NCBI GenBank assembly: GCA_951812925.1
Contig: OX638371.1
Location: forward strand, 39,964,101-40,028,100
DNA length: 64,000 nucleotides
Source: Calliopum simillimum
Lineage: Eukaryota; Arthropoda; Insecta; Diptera; Lauxaniidae
Reading direction: 5' to 3'
Made by a program: the position numbers and the translations under genes. Below, one piece after another: positions 1-10,582 of the stretch (position 1 is the first letter of the stretch; the number at the start of each line of letters is the position of its first letter). Below the pieces are notes generated by a model, which saw only the letters and a program-made list of their open reading frames with translations, ran no database searches and had not been told where the DNA came from.

Positions 1-197
1 CTTTGGTACTGAATATGCTTGATTTCTGTAACTTTTTATTTATTTTCAAAAATAACGGAAAATTTCAAGTTTGGTTTTTTGTTAAAATTGAAGGATTAAA
101 TAGGCTATTTAAAAGTGTACTTCAAATTTCTTAAATTATTTTTGCGTACTTAGTTTTGGGGCATTGAAAAAAAGTTTGTTTGGTGTACGACTTTGGC

Positions 198-297
198 TTG
201 GACCTACTGTATATACTTTTCGATATCTGCCACGCCTCCTTCCCTGCGTTACAAACGGAAGGACAAAGTGAATATACCCTGGGTGTAGGGTATAAAA
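198..297 (-). repeat. dispersed fly repeat A, short copy
   Basis: Read on the minus strand this begins with a palindromic tip (TATACCCTACACCCAGGG) and runs into CTTTGTCCTTCCGTTTGTAACG and GGAGGCGTGGCAG. The same text recurs at 8035, 27322/29267, 37851 and, for the other end of the family, 39030. It is a dispersed repeat of unknown class. The 85-codon frame across it is not a gene, because the same words give different frames in every copy. Confidence 0.75.
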
Positions 298-944
298 AGT
301 TGTGAAACTCAGTGTAAGACCATCGCCTGGTGCTCCGCTAGAAAATATGATTGTACCACTTTTGCATAAGTATGTGCTGAAATAAAGAGACATAATTTGG
401 TCGTATTTGGTAGTATTTGCAACTATGTAAGGTTCTTTCTAAACTATCGCGACCTTTGTATAGCAGTAGGCAGACCCTTTAAAAATAACCTTACAACTAT
501 CTAACCTTACATCAGCTAACTTTGATAAGATCTTGTAGGTCGTACAGAAATTAAAATTCAGTGTTATCAGACAAAATAATATTTCCTAGTAAAAGTAAAA
601 TAAAAATGATTTTAAATATTTATTAAGTCTGTTCGTTAAAAAATAACTTTCTAAGTATTTATTAAGTCTTAGAACAAAAAGCGTTCGTATAAACTAAAAT
701 TTGATGCTTTGCGTCACAAAAAAAGAATACAGCTAATCATTTGCTCTCCAGATTAGGTCTGTACAAACCGATTTTTTCGATTTTGTAAAAATATATACAA
801 TTTTGAATAAAATGACACCTCGATCACATGAAAATACGTTTTGAAATCGTTAAATGAAAAACTGAAGTTTGTACGAGTAGATATCGAAGTTCAAAGTTTG
901 CCAATTTTTACAGGGTAGAGGTTCGGTTAGACCGCTTTTATTGG
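298..944. other. no recognised feature
   Basis: AT-rich DNA with no supported open frame, no terminal repeats and no recognised domain. Confidence 0.6.
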
Positions 945-997
945 TAGGGGAGGGGGGCTAGTGTGGACTGGGGGCTAGTGTGGACAAATTCAAATTC

Positions 998-1893
998 TTG
1001 CGCCGCACAGTGCGTTGAGCCCATACAAGCAATGGTCAAAAATAGAAGGAGTGGTTGGATATCAATGAAATTTGGTACTATAAGTAATTTGGGGTCGCTG
1101 AGCTCAAAAATGACCTCAGATTTGTTGTAAACTTTATAGTTTTGCTAAAAACCAGGTATTTAGGACGATTTTCTTAAGGTCCATATATAACGATGACGAA
1201 AAAGTAATGTTTAATGTTAACAAATAAAATGTACGTAGTAGAAATAATGTTTTTTGTACTTGTGAGACCATTTGTGTTAATAAAAACAAAAAAAAAAATT
1301 TTCAACATAAATTTTATATTTCATACAAATTTTTCGTTTTAAGCATTTTTTAAAAAAAGAAAACAAATATTTGTAGGACGAAGTAGGAAAAGTTATTTGC
1401 AGTTCTTGATTATATAGAATTCGAACTAGTAAATTAAGAAAAAAAACGGCACTTATTTTTATAAGATTTGTTTTTTTTTTTTTCATCGAAATTTGTCAAT
1501 TTCTGAAGTTTTTCATTTCATAATATCGTGTATTAAAATCACTACAATATACATCAAATTATATATTTTCCAAAATATTTTAGTTTTATTTATTTACTCA
1601 AATAATATTTATAATAAAAAACTTTACTTCGCTTAGTTTAATCAAAAGACAAATTTTTGATAATTATTTGTTTAAGAGAACCCAAAACGAAATGAATATA
1701 ACATGCCTTTTTTTGAAAAATGTCTCAACTTTGAAGTGTCACAGCGTAGCCAAAACTGAGTTTTTCCCCTAAATATTTTGTTTTTATTTTATTGATACAA
1801 TTACCTGTCGATTGATACCAATATTATTAGGTTTCGAGTCACAAAAAATTTTGATTTTTGCCCACTAGCCAACGCAGTGTGCGCCGTTTTGAA
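998..1893 (+). repeat. 0.9-kb repeat unit, copy 1 (head-to-head pair)
   Basis: The unit starts near GCCGCACAGTGCGTTGAGCC and ends near TAGCCAACGCAGTGTGCGCC, so it carries its own inverted ends (core CACTGCGTTG). An inverted, nearly identical copy follows at 2281-3163. It contains no usable open frame and behaves like a MITE-class unit. Confidence 0.75.
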
Positions 1894-2280
1894 TTTTTTG
1901 TTTCTGCTTAATATTTTTCAAGTTGGTACGCACTCTGCATTTCCAAAAAAAAAAATTAATTTGTTGACAGTTCAGCTTTCCATGATAATGTGACCGTACG
2001 TGTTTTACGCAGCAAAAAGTAAGTTTTTTGTTTTTTCGTAATTTCAGTCATACTTTTAAACTAATTATTCTTCTGCTGTAGTGTTAATAGGTAATACAAC
2101 TCAAACCAGTGTTTATTGAAATCATTGAAATTATTTTTGATGAACTTTAGCGTAAGATTAAAAAAAAACATTTTTGTTTAAAAAAACATGAAAGGGCTAG
2201 TGTGGACAACTGAAATGGGGCTAGTGTGGACATGTCCGCAACAGCTGAAATGACTCCAGAAATCGTCAGACCATTTCTAA

Positions 2281-3163
2281 AAGCCGCACACTGCGTTGGC
2301 TAGTGGGCAAAAATCTAAATTTTTTGTGACTCGAAACTTAATAACATTGGTATCAATCGACAGGTAATTGTATCAATAAAATAAAAACAAAATATTTAGG
2401 GGAAAAACTCAGTTTTGGCTACGCTGTGACACTTCAAAGTTGAGACATTTTTCAAAAAAAGGCATGTTATATTCATTTCGTTTTGGGTTCTCTTAAACAA
2501 ATAATTATCAAAAATTTGTCTTTTGATTAAACTAAGCGAAGTAAAGTTTTTTATTATAAATAATATTTGAGTAAATAAATAAAACTAAAAAATTTCGGAA
2601 AATATATTATTTGATGTATATTGTAGTGATTTTAATACACGATATTATCAAATGAAAAACTTCAGAAATTGACAAATTTCGATGAAAAAAAAAAAACAAA
2701 TCTTATAAAAATAAGTGCCGTTTTTTTTCTTAATCTACTAGTTCGAATTCTATATAATCAAGAACTGCAAATAACTTTTCCTACTTCGTCCTACAAATAT
2801 TTTTTTTTCTTTTTTTAAAAAATGCTTAAAACGAAAAATTTGTATGAAATATAAAATTTATGTTGAAAATTTTTTTTTTGTTTTTATGAACACAAATGGT
2901 CTCACAAGTACAAAAAACATTATTTCTACTACGTACATTTCATTTATTCACATTAAACATTACTTTTTTATCATCGTTATATATGGACCTTAAGAAAATC
3001 GTCCTAAATACCTGGTTTTAAGCAAAACTATAAAGTTTGCAACAAATCTGAGATCATTTTTGATTTCAGCGACCCCAAATTACTTATAGTACCAAATTTC
3101 ATCGATATCCAACCACTCCTTCTATTTTTGACCATTGCTTGTATGGGCTCAACGCACTGTGAG
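2281..3163 (-). repeat. 0.9-kb repeat unit, copy 2 (inverted)
   Basis: This is the inverted partner of 998-1893, separated by about 390 bp. The two match almost base for base with small indels in A/T runs. The unit stops exactly where the transposase tail begins at 3165. Confidence 0.75.
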
Positions 3164-3164
3164 C

Positions 3165-3566
3165 CGGTCCAAGAAAGTATCAAAATCGACAAAAACGTGG
3201 AAAGTCATCAATTCTTACCGAAACACCTGACAAGACAAATGAAGAAACGCTTAAAAGAAATAATGCACCTATAAAAAAATTTCCCTTTAAGAAACAAATT
3301 AAAATAAAATATTCAATTCATCGTCGGATTCAGATAGCGATTTTTCCAATGAAAATATATTGGAATCAGAGGAAGAGCCTGGACTTGATGAAATCGGTGA
3401 CGACAGTAAGGAACCACCTCTTTTAATTGTCCAAGATGTTTTGAAAGAAACAAGAAGAATTTTATATTGGCAAAATTGTCACGATCCACGGATCTCAAGA
3501 TTTTTGCATTACGTTTCTAAAAAGAAAGGACGACAGATACCAGCGAAATTCACCGAAATGAAATAG
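3165..3566 (+). pseudogene. Tigger/jerky-like transposase C-terminal tail
   Basis: The plus-strand translation around 3190-3265 reads KRGKSSILTETPDKT, close to the basic K-R-G-K/R-S-x-I-L-T-x-T-P tail that closes many pogo/Tigger/jerky-family DDE transposases. An acidic frame (from 3360, beginning MESEEEPGLDEIG) follows and stops at 3566. No catalytic DDE residues remain, since the preceding DNA is the 0.9-kb repeat. A frame break lies between the basic tail and the acidic part. The word copies of the right terminus lie about 215 bp downstream. Confidence 0.5.
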
Positions 3567-3832
3567 TGGAAATGCTGCCATAACCACAAGAACTGTCGGA
3601 AACATCTCGATCAGCAAGTTATACCTATGAAGTTTGATATAAATTTCTCCAAATACAACATGGGATAGAAGTTAATTTTATTATTTGTATTGTTATTTGT
3701 ATTACATTATTATTGTCTTGAATAAATATATATTCGAACTCTTTCTTTACGTTTTTGTATCAATTATCAAGTCTTAAATGGTGTCCACACTAGCCCCCAA
3801 TAAAATCAATGGTTGTCCACACTAGCCCCGTA

Positions 3833-4734
3833 CAAGGGCCAACCTATCCTTTTCCATTGGACCGGTCACATATTTTTCTCTTTGTGAGGAAATATTTTTT
3901 TACCCTCCCAAAATTTGTTACTGGATACTTAGTCGTTGTGTCAATTGAAGAAGAAGACATTTTTTTTTAGTTTTCTGACAGTCTTCAATTTTTAATTTGT
4001 AGGAATATTTTATGTTGTAAAATGTCATCTCTATTAAAATAAGTATTCGCGGAACATTAATTTATAAAATACACATATCTAGCAATTACAATGAGACTGC
4101 CGTTATGTTCATGGGTCATTCCACACAAAATTTACCACCAAAATATTTTTTTTTTTTTAACATTATTCCAAATTTGAAAGAACTTTATTTGTTTAAAATT
4201 TTTCCTTTTTTTCATTCAAAAATTAGAAAATTCAATTTCCCCATGTCATTCGAAAGTTGTGAGAAAGGCGGAAATTTTATGTTCCAAGTAAATTTTTATG
4301 ATATAATTAAAAATTGGAAAAAATATACAACAAACAAAAATCAAAATACTATCAGAAGCAATTGAAAGAAATAACTTTTTTACTAGCGCCAAACTTCAAA
4401 CATTTTTTTCTCATATATTCTGCGTAATATTTATATTCAAATAAAACATAACTGCGATCTCACTGCATTATGTTTAATGAGTAAGAAAATTTAGATTTTA
4501 AAATTTAATTTTCAAACTAACAACAAGTGTCATTTGAAAACTTGATTTTTCAAATTTTACGATTTGTAATTTTTTGCAAAGTTCCTCTATATAAAGTCAT
4601 CCAAACACATCGAAATAAGCGAGTAAGTATAAAAACGGATTGTTATATTATTTTTCTTCTATCTGTGTCCAGCTACTTAAACCCATGGTTTATATTACTT
4701 ACATTATATTTATATTCCAGGCTTAAGCAAAAGT
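3833..4734. other. no recognised feature
   Basis: AT-rich sequence. Open frames at 4105-4365 and the first part of 4527-4922 are low-complexity and unsupported. Confidence 0.5.
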
Positions 4735-5275
4735 GGAACTCCCTGAAAAAGAGAATGGGCGAGCTCTTAAATATTAATGCACCCAATAACTTCAGACGCG
4801 CCATTGTTGCCCGCTTCAGTTATATTGAAATAACTTTGAGCGGAAAAATGTTAATTGCGTTTTCCAATCCGCCGTACAAAAATGAAGAAATGGCGACCCT
4901 CCATAACTACATAATATGCTAAGAAGCCCCGTACTCTACTTGAACGAAATATCCCTTGAGGCTTATCGCCGAAGCAGGTGAACACAAATAAATCTATAAT
5001 AAATTTTAGGGCTTACAAGATTTTATTTTTTTGTTATAGGTACCTTCTCAGAAGCAGCACATTTAATCTGGAAACTGAACAGATCAGTGTACTTGGACTG
5101 CACGATGGTTGGGAAAGTTTCGATGTCACCTTTGACGAAGGTAAAACAGTTATGAAAAATCATTGATACGCACTTCTTTTATTGATTTAATTTTGTATTC
5201 GACAATTTTTCAGATTCATCGTCACAAAATCATGAGGAGCAAAAACAGTTAATTTTGGTGTCCATAGATGGTAAA
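4735..5275 (+). pseudogene. unidentified exon-like segments with splice signals
   Basis: Three blocks of more balanced composition are flanked by plausible splice sites: TTCCAG before about 4722, a GCAG/GTGAAC donor near 4977, TTATAG/GTACC near 5039, a GAAG/GTAAAA donor near 5142, TTTTTCAG near 5212 and GATG/GTAAAT near 5270. Readable peptide includes KWNSLKKRMGELLN and LGLHDGWESFDVTFDEG. One block has an in-frame stop at 4920. I do not recognise the protein. It lies just upstream of two other decayed exon groups on the same strand (5953-6573 and 6681-7120), so all three may derive from one gene or from one intron-bearing element. Confidence 0.35.
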
Positions 5276-5316
5276 TCACTTTTTTAATAGTTAGTCGATT
5301 GATTATGTCATAAGAA

Positions 5317-5470
5317 AAGTAAGACGTTTACGGGATTTTATTCCATAAATCCTTCAATGGGTTATTTAAGAAGAAAACACCGCGAAGTGATATTATATAA
5401 ATTAGAGGGTGGAATTAGGAGAGGAGGGGTGAAAAGCACCCTTTACAGTTTTTTCAAAATATTTTGGATA
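5317..5470 (+). repeat. dispersed repeat, pair with 59485-59600
   Basis: Contains AAGACGTTTACGGG, AAACACCGCGAAGTG and TAAATTAGAGGGTGG in the same order as 59485-59600, with a small extra segment here. The class is unknown. Confidence 0.7.
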
Positions 5471-5940
5471 TGTTTTACTGGAAAGTTTTTGTAGAGAACT
5501 AATTTTTTTTTTTTTAAATTAAAAAAAAAAATCCTTATGCTGAACATGTTTCAAACAAAAAAAAAAAAAATAATCAAAAACTGACTGAAAACAACACAAA
5601 AAAAAAATTTGAAATGTCTCCAAAAATTCTGAAAAAAATTAAACGTGTACCTTGTACGATTCTAAGCATTTTGTGCCTCATACATTTTTATCCTAAAATT
5701 CGTTGCTTTTGAGTAAAAAAATTGTTTTTCTGACCGCTTAAAAAAATTTCTATGTTCAAGTGGCCATATTTCGGTCCATTTTTAAGCTAAAAATGTTTCG
5801 GTAAAACATTTAAAAAAAAATTATATCTATTTTTTTTTGTTTGTATAAAGAAATGTCTCTGACCCCAAAAAAGTTAAAGGCAAAAAAGTGAAAAAATAAA
5901 AGAATTCAAAATTTTTGATTTTTTTTTTTGTTTAAACATC
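5471..5940. other. low-complexity A/T-rich spacer
   Basis: Long A and T runs and a few short words. No gene or terminal repeat seen. Confidence 0.6.
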
Positions 5941-5952
5941 TTTAGCATAAAA

Positions 5953-6573
5953 TTGGACAACATACCGCACGAAATAAAATGCTTGCGAAAAGAGGAGGCC
6001 GCTATCAAATCATTGCGATTGGGAACACCGTCTAGCTTCACTCTATTTCAACCAATTCGAATCCCTGAAGCATGCGGAGACAAGCTTCCTCTAGAAACGT
6101 ATGCCGCTTTTCTAGCTCTTGAAAAAGCGACGGAGAGCGATGAGGAAATGCGCGATGTTGTTGTAAGTTCGAATTTTACTATGTTATTCAAATCAAGTGG
6201 TAATAATGAATATTTTTTCTCATGTTTTTCAGATGTGACAAATGTTGCATCAAATTCCTGGAAGCTGTAAATGGAATTTACAACACTCACTGCCATTATT
6301 TCTACTGGAGTCATAACCAAATATATGGGACAGCAGGGAAAAACTGGCAAACTCCCTTTCGAAGGGACCATAAAAGATACATTGGTGAAAAGTAAGTTGT
6401 AAGTGGTAATGTTCGACAACAATAATTCATTATTCATTTATAAAAACATATTTTCAGCTGCAATGACAAAGGTAAAAGGATTTGAGAAGTGCTGCGTTGT
6501 GGACATCACAAAAGCGGTAGGCAGAGAGTTGCCGATTTGCAACCAGGCGATACGAACAAAAAACAAATTTTAA
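5953..6573 (+). pseudogene. decayed spliced gene, possibly DUF4806-like
   Basis: An open segment from 5953 contains LPLETYAAFLALEKATESDE, resembling the start of the insect DUF4806 domain (a leucine/phenylalanine-rich L-P-L-x-T...F...LE motif). A donor GTT/GTAAGT occurs at about 6160 and acceptors TTTTTCAG at about 6231 and 6457. The next blocks give KYMGQQGKTGKLPFEGTIKD and GFEKCCVVDITKAVGREL, reminiscent of the domain's G-x-x-G-K-L-x-F part. A stop (TAA, about 6268) breaks the second block. The domain assignment rests on general resemblance only. It could be a host gene relic or cargo of an unrecognised element. Confidence 0.35.
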
Positions 6574-6680
6574 AGTCATTTATAGTCATTTATAAAATTT
6601 GTAATAATTTTTCAAGCATTCCTGTGTGATATTGGATATCACTATGATATAATGAAAATGACGGAAAAAAGGAACGTGCA

Positions 6681-7120
6681 ATGGCATTTTTACCTCAATG
6701 CATGAAGAGGGCCCGTCAACTGTACAAAGAAATGGAATTAATTTATAAGCTAGAGGACAAAATTCTGGGGATACTGGCAACCGAGTCGCAGGAACACCAG
6801 ATAATAGCAAGCGCGCATGATCACAATTATAGTTGCCAAAAAAAGGACAATCCAAATGCGCGAAGAAAGCAACAGCGCTTGCAGGAAGAAAAAAACCAAA
6901 AAAAAAAAAAATGATATTTATTGTATTTGTGCGAATAAGGTATGCTAAAAATAAGTTTCTAAAGATTATATATGTATGATTTTTTTAAGGTAACCCACGG
7001 GAAAATGGTAATGTGCGTCAATATTTCGTGCTGTAAAAAATGGTATCATTTCTCGTGCCTTGGTATAAAATTTACACCTAAGGGCCAATGATTCTGTCCG
7101 GAATGTACAGAGTATGAGTA
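6681..7120 (+). pseudogene. ING-type PHD finger, one nonsense codon
   Basis: A basic region (NARRKQQRLQEEKNQ) runs through an A-rich stretch into YCICANK, then a splice donor (AAG/GTATGC, about 6940) and acceptor (TTTAAG, about 6989). The next block gives VTHGKMVMCVN, KKWYHFSCLGI and FCPECTEYE. Together these supply the PHD zinc ligands in order (C-C, C-C, H-C, C-C) and the ING-like G-K-M-V and W-Y-H-F-S-C core. The codon expected to encode the late tryptophan (K-G-x-W) is TGA at about 7089, and the poly-A tract shifts the frame. In living proteins this fold reads histone H3 lysine-4 methylation; here it is dead. An ING N-terminal domain was not recognised. Confidence 0.65.
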
Positions 7121-7139
7121 CGTTTTGTTTTCTTTGTTA

Positions 7140-7336
7140 CTTATTTTTATTTATTGAAATGCTTCCTATCCCAGTATTTTTTACTGATTTTTTCAGTAAC
7201 TGTGCGCCCGTAAAGAAAACCGTATTTTTTACTGATTTCACACAGTAAATTAAAAAAAAAATGTATTTTGATGGGGTCGAACTTAAGACTTTTGTGTTTC
7301 TACGCGACGATCTATCCACTGAGCTACCGTAGCACT
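7140..7336 (-). repeat. tRNA-related SINE-like repeat
   Basis: On the minus strand from 7336 the sequence has TAGCTCAGTGG, a perfect RNA polymerase III A box, and about 50 bases later AGTTCGACCCC, a near-consensus B box. The stems do not fold as a working tRNA (anticodon and T stems mispair), so this is a tRNA-derived head. Downstream (toward 7140) is a body with repeated CAGTAAAAAATAC words. It differs from the SINE pair at 57.9-59.0 kb. Confidence 0.55.
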
Positions 7337-7960
7337 TCCATTTCTATAGTTTATTTTTTAATTTAAAATATTTTTAAAAAAAATTTTTACAATCTCAATC
7401 AGTAATAATTGAAATGTATTCTAAGCAAATATTGCAGAGCTCACTGGTATTTTTTAATGCGACAAGTTTTCACTTCTCTATTCAGTATTTTTTTTACTGT
7501 TTATCACTGTATTTTTTGGAGTTTTAACCGTATATTTTGCTTTCGTGCCATTACTTTTTCAAAAGAATTCAGTAAAGTAATTGAATTACTGGAATAAACC
7601 GTAATTTTTCATGAGATTATTATCACTTTGTGCTATTTGAAAATTAATTTTTCCGGATCATTTTTTTGCGTGTAGAGTCTATCGCAAGTTCCTGTGATGG
7701 AAAAATTAGCTGCACTAGACATCAACTAAAAATCCAGCAGTCGTATTTACCATCTTACATATAGCACTTGAATTTGAAGCAGATTGCTTACAGACATAAC
7801 CAGCTTTTAAAATAAGACATATTAAAATTGGTGAACGTCTTACGGAATTACTTGGTAGCTGTGTTGAATTTGTTGAAAACATACTTTTTTGATATAATTT
7901 TGACATCATTTTTTGATATCATTGTGATATTCGCAAAGCATTACATTCCGTACATCACTT
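7337..7960. other. no recognised feature
   Basis: AT-rich DNA without supported genes. It includes copies of the CAGTATTTTTTTACTG-type word near 7480. Confidence 0.5.
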
Positions 7961-8012
7961 CCCAGTGTGCCAGACGGTTCAAATCTATGAATGAACCGTC
8001 TGGCACACTGGG
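7961..8012. repeat. perfect 21-bp hairpin (miniature palindrome)
   Basis: CCCAGTGTGCCAGACGGTTC (7961-7980) plus one further base is repeated exactly inverted at 7992-8012 around a 10-base loop. It abuts repeat A. It could be the fused ends of a deleted transposon. Confidence 0.85.
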
Positions 8013-8389
8013 TTTAATATCAAATTTAAGTATGTCACTGACAATTCATTTTGTCCTTCCGTTTGTAACGTAGAGAAGGAGGCGTGGCAGGTATGAAAAA
8101 GTATATATATTCTTGATCAGCGTCACATTCTGAGTCGATATAGCCATGTCCGTCTGTCTGGCTGGCTGGGTGTGCGTGGAAATACATTTTTTTGGGAAAA
8201 CTGAGCAATATAATTCAATGAAATTTGGTATTCTGCCTCCGTCGTTAAAGTTAGCTCGGGGGATTGAAAATGAGCAAAATCGGTCAACGGACACGCCTAC
8301 CGCCCATACAAAAAATACATTCAAAATGCAATAAAAAGAGCATTATTTGCAATAACAAAAGCAAAATACACATAATTACTAGGGATAGT

Positions 8390-8830
8390 AAGAACAAGCT
8401 CTGAGCAAAAACTAGGCGAATTAGAATAAGAGGGTGTGGCACCTCCCATATAAACAAATGTTTCAAAATGTTATACTGAAAGCGTTTTTTGTGGTAACCC
8501 AACCAAATTGCACTCAAATACTCAGATCAATAAATGCAAGCTCTGAGAAAAAACTAAGCGAACTCGAACAATAGGGCGTGGCACTTCTCATGTAAGCAAA
8601 AGTTTAAAAATGAATTTCACCCAAACACTAAGAACATCAAGGGCGAACTCTGAGGAAAAAGTAGACGAAGTAGGACTAGAGGCGTAAGTTTTAAAATGCT
8701 ATACTGAAAGATTTTTTTAAAAAAAACCTAACCGAATTTCACTCAAACACTCAGAACAGTAAATGCATGCTCTACGCAAAATCTAGGCAACCTCGGAGAT
8801 GAGGGCGTGGCACTTCCCATATAAGCAATT
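8390..8830 (+). repeat. about 140-bp degenerate tandem units
   Basis: Successive units share CTCTGAGCAAAAACTAGGCG, GAGGGCGTGGCACTTCCCAT, a CTATACTGAAAG word and CACTCAAACACTCAGA, spaced roughly 130-150 bp. The same units recur inverted at 39063-39430 and once at 38220-38280. Confidence 0.7.
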
Positions 8831-8898
8831 TGTTCGGGAAGAATACAACAATATATTTTAATAAAAACTTGTATGTATTGTACAAGAATATTGCATAG

Positions 8899-9298
8899 TA
8901 GGCCGGGTAAAATTTTTTTGCGGCAAAGAGTATAGCAACAAAACAATCTACGAAAAATTCTAAAAAATTTGTCCAAGAAACCATGGGTCTAAAATCAATA
9001 TCGAGCTGCCGAAAACTGCGTTGAAGTTTTGGTGTAGTACTTTACAAATCAAAAAAAAAATCAAAAAATTCAATTACTTTGAATAATTTTATATGAAACA
9101 AGTAAAAAAAAATTTGATTTTTTTTTCTTATTGTATTTTAAAGTAGTACATCAAAACTTCAACGCAATTTACGGCGGCTCGATATTGATTTTAGACCCAT
9201 GGTTTCTTGGGCAAAGTTTTTTAGAATTTTTCATAGATTTTTTTTGTTGCTATACTCTTTGCCAATTTTTTGCCTCCCGAGAAAATTGACCCGGCCTA
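8899..9298. mobile_element. 400-bp palindromic hAT-type MITE with 8-bp target duplication
   Basis: Ends TAGGCCGGGT...ACCCGGCCTA are flanked by an exact 8-bp direct repeat TTGCATAG (8891-8898 and 9299-9306). The arms are inverted copies of each other to near the centre (9060-9105), sharing for example CATGGGTCTAAAATCAATAT. An 8-bp duplication and TAG-starting inverted ends are typical of the hAT superfamily. No coding capacity. Confidence 0.85.
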
Positions 9299-9385
9299 TT
9301 GCATAGTATTTATCAACTTAGTTTTTAATAATATGCTTAAAATGCAGTGTAGGGTATTTAGTTTTTGGCCAGGCCAAAGATACCA

Positions 9386-10580
9386 CCCTTACTAGTTATA
9401 TGTTGACACGGCTATTTGATTAAATAGAAATCTTTTAGATTCATTTTTTAATTACAACAATTGGCAGCACTGTTTAATAAAGTACTTTTTTAACAGTGTA
9501 TTGTTTGACAACTGTCAAATAAATTCCATAAATAAATTTAATTGAAAGCGACTTTATTTTTACCAATTTTATTAAATTTAAATTAAATTGAAATAAATAA
9601 TGATAGAAATAAATAAAAACTTTTGTTAAGCATGAAATTGCACGATTCTTGCGTACCGCCTTATCACCATTCAAGACAACAATCAGATTGATGAAGCAGC
9701 AATGTATTGGAAAGGGTAAGCACTGAGGTGACCAAAAACGAAAAGACACAATAATACCGTGTCTCTGTTGGTGATATGGCACAGATTTTGAATGCTAAAT
9801 TAAAGGAAATAGTACGTAAGTACTTACTGGCTTTTTGCTGGTCTTCATTCTAAACTAATGAAAATTTCGTCTTCGTCCCCGCTTAATAAATATTCATCCA
9901 TTTGATTAACTTCAAATAAGCGCACAACAAAACAAAAAATATTCGCGATAAATAATTTTTAATGTCTTTTCTTTAAATAAGCTTTTCTATGGAACAATTT
10001 TACTTTACCGACTGTTATTTTTTTTTTTTTTGCTCTGGGAATTAGATACAACTGCCGCTCGAGCCTACTTTCGGAGATATAGTCATCGGAAGATCGGGAT
10101 ATATCTTTTATAAAAATCGGTATAAGCTGAGAACCCCTGGATGGATTTTAAAAATATTGATGTCATATGAAAGGTATATAATTGCTGTAGAAAATTTTCA
10201 ATGCAGTTCAAATTGAGTGATAGTTTTCGAGATAAGACAATTTTTCAAAAATTCACCAAATTTTTTTTCCAAAAAATAGTTACTTTTCCCAAAAAATGTG
10301 TTATTAACCTATAATTTTAATAACTAAATTAAGAAGCCCATTATATTTCCTTTCATTTCATATGCCACGTGTATTTAAAATTGCATCATTAATATTATAT
10401 AAATATATTTTATAGAAAAAAACAAAAACGAACCAAATCAATTTTCTTGAACTTTAAACAACAACAATGTCAAAACAGACAATAACAACAACTTTTCATC
10501 AACAACTTTGCAACAATAACTTTACTACTACAACAACAAAAAAAGCTATTTGTATTTTTTTTTTTTTATTTTCTAATTTT
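9386..10580. other. no recognised gene
   Basis: AT-rich. The frame at 9474-9782 is unsupported. A CAA/ACAAC-rich run lies at 10450-10540. The missing 3' part of the Helitron on this strand was looked for here and not found. Confidence 0.5.
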
Positions 10581-10582
10581 TT

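Larger units (their letters stand above)
945..3832 (+). mobile_element. Tigger/jerky-like DNA transposon, defective, with repeated end words
   Basis: The left end is a tip GTAGGGGAGG followed by two tandem copies of GGGGCTAGTGTGGAC (about 954-990). The right end has the same word twice in inverted orientation (about 3782-3827). Two more plus-strand copies sit at about 2194-2230. Just inside the right end lies a transposase C-terminal remnant (3165-3566) in plus orientation. Most of the interior is two head-to-head 0.9-kb units that are not transposase. I infer a pogo/Tigger-type element that lost its catalytic part. A similar architecture is seen at 46026-47545. The exact tips and the target duplication were not resolved. 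Confidence 0.6.
8035..9385 (+). repeat. dispersed fly repeat A, long copy
   Basis: Starts with TTTTGTCCTTCCGTTTGTAACG, continues through CTTGATCAGCGTCAC and the GTCTGTCTGGCTGGCTGG stretch, then a tandem block (8390-8830), and ends with GTGTAGGGTATTTAG followed by the palindrome TTTGGCCAGGCCAAA (about 9366-9380). The same end, inverted, occurs at about 39040. The 37851-38280 copy matches its first 400 bp. A hAT MITE (8899-9298) is inserted. The class is unknown; no coding capacity was seen. Confidence 0.75.

Noticed and set aside
6048..6437. 129-codon minus-strand frame
   Set aside because: Antisense shadow of the spliced plus-strand remnant at 5953-6437.
7265..7335. tRNA gene on the minus strand
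   Set aside because: A and B boxes are present, but acceptor, anticodon and T stems do not pair; treated as a tRNA-derived repeat head.
8046..8517. Several overlapping open frames (8046-8324, 8146-8334, 8284-8517) and the 142-codon frame at 37851-38279
   Set aside because: They lie in copies of dispersed repeat A; frames differ between copies and carry no domain.
10441..10540. CAACAA-rich stretch as a glutamine-rich exon
   Set aside because: No continuous frame with flanking coding sequence; ordinary simple repeat in fly DNA.
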